Positions 54,664 through 64,000 of a DNA stretch of 64,000 bases are shown here, one piece after another. The DNA lies in NCBI GenBank assembly GCA_023053545.1, contig JAKZAN010000006.1:6391001-6455000 (forward strand). The letters run 5' to 3'. The notes beneath the pieces were generated by a model. That model was given only the letters and a program-made list of their open reading frames with translations. It ran no database searches and had not been told where the DNA came from. Position numbers and translations under genes: made by a program. The first letter of the stretch is position 1; every line of letters starts with the position of its first letter. Source of the stretch: Lepidurus packardi. Taxonomy: Eukaryota > Arthropoda > Branchiopoda > Notostraca > Triopsidae.

Positions 54664-55856
54664 CTACAGTTTCAAGTTGTTTGTTTCATTTACAATTTCC
54701 ATTACATCAAAATTTTTTGCTTCGTGGGTAAAGCGTCTGAGCAATTCAAGCTTGGATCCCTCATCTCCTGCGTAGTACAACTGGACTAAGTTCGCTAGAC
54801 ACTGAGCTTCCTTGGCATTCTATTATAAGAAAAATGTTTACCAATTCAATTCCTTAACGAATTTTCAAGTTACCAGAATGTCCTTATTGTAGTCTCCTTT
54901 CATGAAAACAATTCCTTGTTCTTTCAAATCGTCGTAATAAACCATAGTTAAACATTCCGGGGCGTTTTCTTTATGCGTCTAATAGTTAAACTTAGTCTAG
55001 TAACTACTTTAGTTTAAATACGTTTCTATACCTGGTAGTTAATCAAGGATGTGAGGTGACATTCATTGCTTGCAAACTGGCAAAGCATAAATTCATATCC
55101 CGTATCTCGGGGTAAAGGAAATACGAACTACAATAAGGTAAAGAAAAACGTTTAAAGTAGAATATAACATAAACCAGACTCACAGTCGGATAGTCAATGA
55201 CCCTCTGTTCCATGATTCTGTAAGCTGTTTTGGGAACAACCGCAGAAATCATGTCCTTTTCTTTAAAATAGTTTAACCAAATCTAAACAGAGACCGTTTT
55301 TAGGAAATAAGCCTACGACCAGTACAGAAAGGTATTACTTCACTAAGCTCTTTCGCGCTCTTATCGGCTAACAATTCCAATTTCATAATATCGCTAAGGA
55401 CCTAATTAAGCTTTTCTGTTACAAGCCATTGTGAATAGGTACCGTATAATAATACTTTTTTCTTGCTAAAGCCATAGCTGCTAACAGAAACTTTCGGGTT
55501 GGGTGCAGGAGTAGGAGAAACGGGCGTGCTCGGCGTTTCCGAAGGCAATTTTTGAGATTTGAGCTCCTCAAGTTTGGCTTTAAGAATGTCTGGAGATTCC
55601 CTATGAATAAAAATACATATAAAACCCATACAAGACATAGGCTGAAGACTGAAACAGACTTTTCTATGGTAACAATTTTGTTGGCATATTTCGAATAAAA
55701 AGGATTCTTCGCGAGCTCATCCATTTTCTTTTGTTCTGCTGCCGGAAGTGATGAATAGGACCGCTGAGTTAGTGAGTTGTATCGGAAAAATGCGGCTAAC
55801 GGACTCTTCAGAGAGTTTGCGATAATTGGAGCCAGGTAACGTCGAAAATACGTCAT
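54664..55856 (-). CDS. ATPAF1: ATP synthase F1 complex assembly factor 1
   Basis: Mitochondrial matrix chaperone (Atp11) that binds F1 beta subunits during ATP synthase assembly. Exons 55856-55660, 55600-55456, 55401-55339, 55282-55184, 55127-55032, 54978-54874 and 54819-54664 give 286 residues. The N-terminus ([17 protein letters not shown]) is basic and amphipathic, as for mitochondrial import. [56 protein letters not shown] and [21 protein letters not shown] are Atp11-family motifs. The first donor is GTCTGT, weaker than the others. The gene is tail-to-tail with the coiled-coil gene, so the two 3' UTRs must overlap. Confidence 0.93.
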
Positions 55857-56404
55857 TATTAACAATAAGTATAAATATTGTTTTATAGCCTTCTTTTAGA
55901 AAGTACCTAGAGCTCCTAATTACGGCATCCCTTTTTAACCGTTAAGAAAATATTCAAAACAATAAACCACGTGCTTTCAACCCAAACATGGCCGCCCCCC
56001 GCTTAAATGTAAATAGTTTTTTTATTCTGGATTTATTTTGAAAAAAAAATCCTTACAATGATAATGAAGTGTATAATGTTTTGTAACGCGTTTTTTAAAT
56101 AATACGAAAAAATATTCTCCATGTATATTAATTGGCAATGTTGTTTTTACTTTTGGTTATTTTTCTGCCTTTTCCTTCCCTTTTCCTCCATTCTACTTGT
56201 CTATCCATTCCATATTCAAGCAGCTTCCCTTCCTTGGAGGTTCGAGTTCGACATATATCTGTTCGTTAGCATTTGTGTTGCTATGTGCACTAGGTTTTCG
56301 GTCAAATTTAGTAACGTAAGGTTCAGATAACATTTCGACAAAACTGTAGAATAACAATTTCTCATCAGTGAAAAGTTCAGACGTTTATATATAGCAGTTT
56401 CGAC
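55857..56404. other. Divergent region between ATPAF1 and the PHD gene
   Basis: About 550 AT-rich bases expected to hold both promoters and 5' UTRs. No gene seen. Confidence 0.5.
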
Positions 56405-57385
56405 ATGGCAGACACCCTTTTCAAAGGTAAGCTTTCATAATCCATCTTTTGCCTATCGTTTTTGACACTGTTCATGGATTTTTCTTAAACCTTCTTGAAT
56501 GTTGTTCACCAGTTCACGTTTGTCAAAAATTGTGTGCTGTGTACTCTAATTTTCTTTCTTTACCTGGGAAAGTGCCTTGCAATGTTCTTGACACGGTCAG
56601 GGTGCCATATTTGATCTGACCTTTTTTGTCTGTTGCTTGTTTTGTAGCTCCCAGAGCCAAGAAATCACCACGCCAAGATGATTACGAGGTAAGCACATTC
56701 GCCTACAGTGTTTCTAATAGTAGAAGTATCATTCTTGTGACAATTTTCTTTGTTTATAGCCTCCCCCAATGGCTACCAAGCGACCACGCACAGCTGAAGA
56801 TTTCCTCCTTTTTTGCAAGTTCATTCTAGACTACGAAAATTACGAAATGCTAAGGCATGAGGTATGTTGTTGATTAATTATAGCTTCGTCCACGGTGGTC
56901 TCAATTTTTTTTTATTCCGTAGGAACTCCGATCGAAGAGTGGAAGCCCAATGGGAAGTACAGGAAGCAGTTCTGATTTGTCCACCTCCAGCAGGTCTGAA
57001 GGAAGAACTAGCCACAATGATAGAAAGGGATCTGACACTGAAACAGGTAAGCAACAAAACATACAAGGTCTATCACTTGAGCAGCTCGCTTACATTTTGG
57101 CACTTTTGTTCAGATGATGACGGCTATTATCTTGTGACGTGCTACTGTGGGAAACCCTTTGCTAAGCGACCCATGATAGAGTGCAGCAACTGTCTTACAT
57201 GGATCCACTTATCCTGTGCAAAAATTAAGAAGACCAACATCCCTGAAGTTTTCATTTGCATGAAGTGCCGCCCTCAAATTCAGCAAGCATGCTCTACGTC
57301 TCCTAGTGTTGGATCTCCTTCGTCCAGCTCTTCTATTTACACCAACGGACCTAACCGATCACTAACGGATAAAAAGGGCACATGA
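56405..57385 (+). CDS. PHF23: PHD finger protein of the PHF13/PHF23 type, with apparent frameshift
   Basis: Nuclear reader of H3K4me3 in the known family. Exons 56405-56426, 56648-56688, 56760-56862, 56923-57046 and 57114-57385. Exon 2 has basic [10 protein letters not shown]. Exon 3 encodes the conserved KRPRTAEDF motif and then [13 protein letters not shown], but these two parts are in different frames. A run of six T at 56809-56814 is one base too long; with five, the protein would be 186 residues and match the family (DFLLF then SFILDY). Exon 4 is Ser-rich. Exon 5 holds a full C4HC3 PHD finger ([21 protein letters not shown]), ending in a Ser-rich tail. As written the gene would truncate early, so either the base is a sequence error or the allele is broken. 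Confidence 0.88.
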
Positions 57386-57593
57386 AATACGTCTTTCTCC
57401 CTGCTGTTTGTATTTTTCCCCTCCCAGAGCCGTTTATATGAAAAAGATAAGGGTTTTTGTGTTGAGAAACGGACGCAGACTTTGTGCATATGTATTATAA
57501 GCAGTCTGGTCCGGCTGTGGAAAGACTTTTGTTTTAGAGGGATACTTGCCTAGTTTTTGAACTGAACTTCGGTTGGAAACCGTGTGCTTTGTT

Positions 57594-57599
57594 AATAAA
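57594..57599 (+). promoter_or_regulatory. Poly(A) signal of the PHD-finger gene
   Basis: AATAAA about 210 bases after the stop codon and before the convergent RpL15 stop. Confidence 0.5.
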
Positions 57600-57740
57600 A
57601 GGAAACTTTTTCATCACACTGCCTGAAACTTTTGACTTAATGGAGTTAGCACGAAATAGCAATTTCAAGATCGACCGTTTGCCAGGAATAAGATGTATTT
57701 TTTTCCGTTTGGGCACACAAGAAGCAATTTCGCTCCCCGT

Positions 57741-58651
57741 TTATCGTTTCCGCAGCATAGAAATTCGGTTGTGTCGCTTCCACGCAGCGTTGCGTGATCC
57801 ACCAGTAGTCTGGGAGTAACCATGTCCTTTGCCCAATCCGCGAGATTTGCGGCCAGAAGAGGTAAGTCCGCGCAATTCACGATGTTTGTGCACAGGTTTA
57901 ACCAGCCATTGGGTGTCTGGGTTACGGCGAATGCACTATGCAAGGAAAAGGACGGCAATTAATAGTGAAGCTTCTTAACATTTCACTCACTATGAGTTCT
58001 AGGTAAATACATCAGACATCCAAGGAAGTATGCTTATCATTATTTGTCACCAGCAAGTGATGGTTATCATCATGAATACAAGTACCGAGCAGGAAAGTAA
58101 ATGTTCTCCTTACCTTGTGGGCCGGATCTACCATAATAACTTCGTAGAATTTGTAGGTGGAATCTTGGGCAACCCAGTAAGAGTTCAAGACACGAAGTGC
58201 GCCACAACGGCGACCAATACGTTCCTCGGCAACAGCTTGCAAGCTGCGTTTAGGCTTCAAGGAGTTAACACCATGTCCCTTGGGCTTGCCATAAGTGCAA
58301 CCTTTGGGGACGGGGCGTTTGCGACCACCACGGCGAACGCGCACGCGGAAGATGGAGAATCCTGGACAAAAACAACCGAGACGTCAAAAGATGTCGCCAT
58401 GACAGACCTCAGGCATAATAGTATAGGATTAACGGAATACACTTACCCAATGTAATACAATACACTTAGATTATGTTACCTTGTTTAGCACGGTATCCTA
58501 GACGGCGAGCCTTGTCGGGACGGGTAGGACGGGGAGCCCTATGAATCCTGTTCAACTGACGATATTGCCAGCATCTCAACCTGAGCAAAAAGCGCATAAC
58601 ATCGCTTTGCTTCTTACGGTACATCTCTTGCATATACTTGTAAGCCCCCAT
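57741..58651 (-). CDS. RPL15: 60S ribosomal protein L15 (eL15)
   Basis: Large-subunit ribosomal protein. Exons 58651-58480, 58361-58114 and 57935-57741 give exactly 204 residues, the family length. [25 protein letters not shown] N-terminus, [59 protein letters not shown] and [17 protein letters not shown] are all present. Residue 141 is Cys (HKCIRRNPD) where most animals have Ala. An acceptor 13 bases before the ATG indicates a 5' UTR intron (58665-58891, donor GTAAGT). The upstream exon carries a pyrimidine tract typical of ribosomal protein genes. Confidence 0.98.
58013..58073 (-). ncRNA. Candidate C/D box snoRNA in RpL15 intron
   Basis: Inside the second coding intron, the transcribed strand has a C-box match (ATGATGA, 58073-58067), an internal AATGATAA that could be C', and a D-box CTGA (58016-58013), spanning about 61 bases. 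Ribosomal protein introns often host snoRNAs. The terminal stem next to the boxes is poor, and I could not test rRNA complementarity, so this is weak. Confidence 0.2.
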
Positions 58652-58891
58652 CTTGATTAGCCTCCTACAAAACAATGCAGGACGTTGTTATTAGTGTTTC
58701 CGAGGTCAATGAAGGTAACAAGATAATCCCGCAACATGGTATGCAAAAGTTCCCGATATATATCTGTTCAACAAATGCGTCAAATTTGATCACAAATGTT
58801 TTTTATGTTTGAACGGTAACTAAATACACTATTTCGGAAACTTTTTACGACCGATGATACTGGATAAAATAGATATAGGAAGATAACTTAC

Positions 58892-58943
58892 AAAAGGGCC
58901 GGGGACAGATGAAACAACAACACAACAGGAATATGGAGAAAGG
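58892..58943 (-). promoter_or_regulatory. RpL15 5' UTR exon with terminal-oligopyrimidine-like tract
   Basis: On the minus strand, CCTTTCTCC lies at 58943-58935, about 50 bases before a GTAAGT donor at 58891. A transcription start within such a pyrimidine tract is typical of TOP mRNAs, which are translated under TOR control. The exact start is inferred. Confidence 0.4.
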
Positions 58944-59202
58944 CAGAGTTGTCAATTCTTATAAGTAAGTAAGAAAATTTTAGGGATTCAGAAAATAATT
59001 TTAACATCAATTGGAATACTATAAAATTAGGATAGTTTTTTTATTCTTAAAACTCACTGTAAAATGTATCTAAATATAAAAGTATGAGAATTTAATAATT
59101 GACAACATCGAATGTTTCTTCTTGCGCGCTCGTTAAGGTCTACAAGCGTTTTTTTGTTTATTAAACTTTCGGAAGTAAATTGTACGTGACAAGTGTCTCG
59201 CA
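58944..59202. other. Divergent promoter interval, RpL15 and Nup62
   Basis: AT-rich interval between the inferred RpL15 transcription start and the Nup62 start codon. No gene seen. Confidence 0.4.
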
Positions 59203-62164
59203 ATGTCTTTTAATTTTAACTTTACACCAAATACGCAACCTAACCAAAATGTAGGCTCTGGCTTAAGTTTCGGAACTCCAGCCTCGCAGCCAGCCAGCAC
59301 AGGATCGAGTTCAGCCGGTTAGAAGACTTTCGTTACGTTATTCGTTTCGCAAATATACACTTTATCATACGTAAATCGTTTAGTAGCTTCAACCCAAATT
59401 TTCCATTCAGGATTTCCATTCGGGGGACCTCCAGCAGCCGCACCGGCTGGGGGGAATACTCTAGGAAGTAGTTTTTCCTTTGGTAAATCTGCTACTGTTC
59501 CAGCTGCTTCAACTCCGTTTTCTTTCGGCGGTCCAGCCGCAAATGCGCCAGCTACACAACCTTCTTCATTCTCCTTTGTTGGGCTTGGGTCTACTCCTGC
59601 ACAACCTGCAAATCCTGCCGCAGTTCCAAGCACCGGTAACGCACATCTTATATTACTGTATCGATTTATAACAACTACGGTTTCTTTATTACATTAGGAA
59701 TGACCTTCGGTAGTACTGCAACTAAGCCGTCGTCTTTCGGAGGTATAAACTTAATAGATCTCAGTAATGAATAAGTAATGAAACTCTTAATTAACTTCGA
59801 AAAATTGACTGTTTAGGTTTGGGACTTGGACCACAAGTCAGCACCCCAGCCACTGCGACGATTACACCTCTCAGCTCTGGTAAAACGAGCAGTGCAAACT
59901 TAAATCGAAGTAAAATAATCGTTCTTAAACTTCGTAGGATTTTCATTTGGATCACCACTTGTGGCCAATGCAGCGCCTCAAGGTCTTTCAGTGCCCAGCA
60001 CGGGATTTGGCATGACTGCTCCCTCCACACAGTCAGCCCAGGCTCCATCCTTCGGTGGTACTTTGAGTAATTTTCTGCTGTTTAATATTTCTTATATTTA
60101 TAATTTATTTAATATTTCTTATATTTATAATTATTTAATATTTATTTATTTGTAATTTATTTAATATGTATTTAATTTATAATTAATTTAATATTTATTT
60201 AATTTATAATTGATTTGATTTAATTTATTATTTATTCGCAGGCTTCGCAGCGCCGACTGCTTCATCCGCTGCCACTGCTGCATTCTCGTTCGGAGGTAAT
60301 ACAACTGCTCCTGCTGGTTCGACTACCGCGCCTGGTAACATTATTAACATGCATACACAGAGATAAAGAACTAAAAAAAAATTAAAATTATCTATCATTT
60401 GCGTCGATATTGCAGGTCTTACATTCTCCTCTACTCAACTAGGCTCTGCAAATCTTTCAACTGGGTTTGGTACACCTCAACAAGGTCATATCCTTTTTCC
60501 TTCTTTTTGTGCATAGAATATTAAGATTGTAACTTACTGCAGGAATGAATTTGAGTACCATGGCCAATCAAGCCCCACCAGTTGCAACTACAACAAAAGT
60601 TTCAGCGGCTGGTGGTAAGTGAAGCCAGTTTACTTTTATTTTACTCTTGCTTTTGTGATCTTCAAGACCCTCATTATTTTATTCTTATATCCAGGTTTTA
60701 ACTTTGCTGCTCCATCACAAGTCGCTCCCAGTACTACCTCAGCACTGCCTTCCTCGGGTATTTCTTCTGTAAATAATATCTCTAGTTCTTGTCCTTAGTG
60801 TCGTTATCTTAGGTTTTCCAGCTCCTGCTAAACCAACACCGGCGTTTAACTTTGGGGCCCCAGCTACGGTAACGTCAGCTCTCACAGCGCCTGTAGCACC
60901 TTTACAACAACAGCAGCAATCACAGCCACCTGCGTCTACTGGCCCAACCCAAATTTTGACCTCAAACGGCCTATCTTTTCCCACTGCTAGTGCAGCTGCT
61001 CTTGCTGCTACGGCCACACCAGTTGCGCAAGCGACTGGAAGCATCCAGCCCTCTGCTGCTTCCACTGGCTTCACTCTTAGCATTCCTAGTACGGCACCGA
61101 CAGCGAAACCTGGATTTACATTACCTGGTATTCTACATACTAGAAAGATTTTCAAGTAAATTACATTTTTATTAACAGGTACAACGCCTAGTAGTGCTGC
61201 TTCAAACTTGTCATTTGCACTGGGGCATACGGGAACAGCACCTTCTGCCCTGCCCACTTCCGCACTCTCGGTAACGACCGCTACTGCAGCGCCATCTACT
61301 ACAGGAGTAGGATTCGCTTTACCTACTGCAACTCCCGTTGCTACGAGTAAGTACTTTTAGCGTACATTCCTGCTCAATACGTCATTCTAAACGCTGGCCA
61401 AAGGCACACCAACTTCGAGCTCAACTGCTGCTCCTGTAGCCGTAACTACGGTAGCTAGTACTGCAGCCCCTTCCGCCCCTGCAAGCACTCTGACCTTTCG
61501 TCAACTTGAAGATAACATAAACCAATGGGCTTTGGATTTGGAGGAACAAGAAAAGGCTTTTCTGCAGCAAGCATCCACTGTAACTGCATGGGACAAGCTG
61601 TTGGTCAATAACGGGCAGAAGGTGTCTATATTGTCCTGAACTTACTTGCAGAGGTAACATTAAGAAATCCTCTTGTTTTGTCTAGATTATTGAGTTGAGT
61701 GAAGCTGTTGAGCGTGTGAAATGCGATCAATTGCGTTTGGATAACGAGTTGGACTTTGTCAAATCGCAGCAACGAGAATTGGAGGAATTATTAGTACCGT
61801 TGGAGCAGGCCTTAGAAAATGGTCCTGCACCAGATCCAGAAAGGGAATATACGTAAGTTGTGAAGTGTTTTATATAAATAAAATTAAGGAGAGCTTTCGA
61901 TTCAGGTATGGGATGGCGGAGAACATAGATACCCAATTGAGGAGCATGGCCGAAGATTTGCGTGAAATTATTGAGAACATTAACGCGAGTGGCACCAACC
62001 AAGATCCGAATGATCCCCTCGTCAAGATTGGACGTATTCTGAATGCGCATACTGACTCTTTGCAGTGGGTGGAAAATTCTATTGGAACGCTGCATAAAAA
62101 ACTGGAAGATGTATCAAAAGAGGTCGACCAGCAAAGGAGGCAGGAGAGGCTTCCCTTTGCTTAA
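59203..62164 (+). CDS. NUP62: Nucleoporin p62
   Basis: Central-channel FG nucleoporin that binds transport receptors and forms the Nup62-58-54 complex. Fourteen exons: 59203-59317, 59411-59635, 59698-59742, 59817-59879, 59938-60066, 60242-60334, 60416-60484, 60543-60614, 60695-60757, 60813-61127, 61179-61346, 61404-61621, 61686-61852 and 61906-62164, giving 666 residues. Exons 1-11 encode an FG domain (SFNFNF, FSFG, TFG, NFGAP) very rich in Ala, Thr, Ser and Pro. Exons 12-14 encode the coiled-coil nsp1-like C-terminus, with LTFRQLEDNINQWALDLEEQEK, ELLVPLEQAL and LRSMAEDLREIIENIN. It is longer than vertebrate Nup62 (about 520) because of the FG part. All introns between exons 1 and 12 are phase 1. 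Confidence 0.94.
60067..60241 (+). repeat. A/T-rich repetitive Nup62 intron
   Basis: The 175-bp intron 5 is almost pure A/T, built from repeated TTTAATATTTCTTATATTT- and TTTAATTTATAAT-like units, with an ordinary GTAATT donor and a TTCGCAG acceptor. Confidence 0.8.
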
Positions 62165-62292
62165 GATTCTGAGGTAATGTGAGTTCTTGGGGTGATTTAA
62201 TAAGTTTGTTTTCCTAATCAATAAGCGGAATGCCAACGTGAATGTATTTAGTATTAACAAAACAGAATGTAGCACCAGGCAGTGTCCTGTGT

Positions 62293-63604
62293 TTACAGAA
62301 GTCTGCGTTGAGCTTGACGTTTTTTGTCGGCGTCTTTGCGCAAAACATGTTGAATTAATGCACCCAAACGGATCCAAACCCATGTGGGAGTAATTGTACA
62401 AGACCACAGCTGAGAAATACAATACATTCATAATAACACAAGTGAAAAGCAATGATATAACGATTTTACTTGAATTTCGTGGGACCAGTAACCAGTAGTT
62501 CGCTGCGAGCAACCCAAAGTGCAAAGTGCACTGCGAACAAAGCTCTGGCCATTGGGAACGAAGATGTTGGGTTTACCAATTTTGTCACTGAAAGCGGTTA
62601 AGTTCGTTGCCACATAAAAGGGAATGAGCGTTTGAATATCAATGTTGGCATTGCGGTATTCATAGGCCAATGCTTGAGAGAAGTAGTCAACATATTTCTG
62701 AAAAACAAAAGAAATAACTAACAAGAGGGGAAAATTTAGTTACAAAATCACTTTCGAGGCTGAGTAAATATTCATATAAGGCAGGGGTCCGACAGCAGAC
62801 GAAGAGGATAAGTTAACAACTGCTCCCCGCTTGCGTTGCAGCATTCCTGGCAAAACGAGCCAAGTCATCATAGTTAGAGAGGCTATGTTGATATTCACAT
62901 GTTGCCAAATCACTTCTACAGGAAGTTCATCCAAAGCCATCGGATACTCGTACATTACGCCAACATTATTAACTGTTAAGAAGGTGTGCAATGAGATTCC
63001 TCCAAATTCTTCAAATATATTCACGTTACTTAAGATTCCAATCTCTTTTCCATGGAGTTCTTGTTGAATTTGATCATATATAGACCTTCCCAGGCTAAAA
63101 TCAGCCACAATTATATAAGTCTCGACATGGTATTCCACCTCTAGAGATCCATTCTTCATACATAAAAAGGCAAAATAGATTTACTAAAAATAGTTATATT
63201 TACCCAATTCTTGAGCAACTCGGTTTAACTTTTCGTGGCTGCGGCTAATCAGAACAATGTTCATACCACAAGATGCCAACTGTTTGGCGTATTCCTTGCC
63301 AATTCCATCCGTGCAACCGGTAACCACTTTCATAGAATATTCAATCTTATTTTCAGAATTAAAATAAAAAAACTTAAGTGAATAACTTACCAGCCCAAGG
63401 CCCATATTTCTCTTTAAGATTGCCAGGACCGCGTAATCTTGCAAAACCATACAGCCTAATTGCATTAAGCACTTTCCAAGTAAGCTCAAGTGCTACTTTG
63501 CTCGTAAAGGCTAGTCCAATAACAGCAAAAATATCCCGAAAAGTAACTGCTTTGTTAACAAGTTCTCCAGCGATGTATCGAAATGAGTCAGATGTCGATG
63601 CCAT
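62293..63604 (-). CDS. HSDL1: Hydroxysteroid dehydrogenase-like protein 1
   Basis: Short-chain dehydrogenase related to HSD17B12/KAR; HSDL1 is a mitochondrial or ER-associated member of unclear substrate. Exons 63604-63391, 63326-63204, 63140-63030, 62972-62752, 62697-62470 and 62409-62293 give 337 residues (human about 330). An N-terminal hydrophobic segment (IFAVIGLAF) precedes [19 protein letters not shown] (cofactor site TGxxxGIG). [31 protein letters not shown], the YSASK active-site motif, [10 protein letters not shown] and [10 protein letters not shown] follow. The C-terminus [18 protein letters not shown] resembles HSDL1 rather than HSD17B12. The catalytic Tyr and Lys are both present. 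The 57-bp intron 3 has no in-frame stop. It is tail-to-tail with Nup62. Confidence 0.92.
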
Positions 63605-64000
63605 TTTGCGAGTTAATTTTACACCTTTAAAGTAAGGGAACAAAAAACATACAACCGCTTTTAGTTTTAGAATACGAAAAAGATGATAGTATGGACCTTA
63701 CCCAATGCCATGTAATAATCTAATCTTAATCGTAATCCTGCCTACAAATACGTATAATAGAAATTAACGAGCAGGTGCACAGACAACTTCCTTTACAAAC
63801 TGCGAGCTTTCCAGTCTCTGCTATACAAAGAACCGGATAAAGCTCAGGTTGCTAACATTTAACTGACCTGGGGAAACCTCCCAAGAGAAATGGGGCTAGT
63901 CTATTAGGTCAAAATCCCGTTTTTTCCCCCGTTGCGAAGATCATCCGCATGAAAACCCTCAAAGCTATGGGTAGTAAACAAACTTTGGATATCGAGGTAT
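63605..64000. other. Upstream flank of HSDL1
   Basis: Expected HSDL1 promoter and 5' UTR. No further gene can be seen before the window ends. Confidence 0.5.

Overview
This is a window of an animal nuclear genome with compact, intron-rich protein genes on both strands. I resolved 20 multi-exon genes by joining exons at GT-AG sites (one GC-AG) with consistent reading phase, plus one long single-exon gene and one weak small ORF. Most introns are about 47-110 bp. Gene content (Sec61 alpha, RUVBL2, synaptojanin, a nine-cysteine TGF-beta ligand, a ZP-domain protein, the piRNA factor ASZ1, the BBS GTPase ARL6) is metazoan. The tight spacing, short introns and sodium-dependent-glucose-transporter-like MFS pair fit an arthropod, perhaps a Daphnia-like crustacean. 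That placement is inference, not a database result.

Layout. 1-13.4 kb: no gene I can assign, with a chain of decayed coding-like frames (4.7-5.5 kb, minus) and a diverged 170-bp tandem duplication (12.7-13.1 kb). 13.5-17.5 kb: Sec61 alpha (+) and RUVBL2 (-), tail to tail. 17.9-23.4 kb: two tandem MFS transporters (+) sharing intron positions; the second carries a ~740-residue Ser/Thr-rich extracellular loop with recent tandem repeats. 23.6-30.1 kb: eIF3g, RNF11, adenylate kinase 3 and ASZ1, all minus. 30.9-31.8 kb (+): a five-exon cysteine-rich secreted protein that no single long ORF reveals. 32.2-36.3 kb: 2-Cys peroxiredoxin and a BED-finger nuclear protein (-).

36.3-39 kb is gene-poor. 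39-45.4 kb: ARL6 (+), Rab GDI (-), a small basic protein (+) divergent from GDI, and a short ZP-domain protein (+). 45.9-52.2 kb: synaptojanin (17 exons, -) and a myoglianin/GDF8-like TGF-beta ligand (-). 53.3-55.9 kb: an unidentified coiled-coil protein (+) whose stop codon lies 13 bp from the stop of ATPAF1 (-). 56.4-58.9 kb: a PHF13/23-type PHD protein (+) with an apparent one-base frameshift, and ribosomal protein L15 (-). 59.2-63.6 kb: nucleoporin Nup62 (+) and HSDL1 (-), tail to tail.

The genes do not form one pathway; this is an ordinary mixed housekeeping/developmental neighbourhood. The points most worth a second look are the MFS transporter with the mucin-like repeat loop, the two exon-assembled unknown proteins, the PHD-gene frameshift, and the phase-1 FG-module exons of Nup62.
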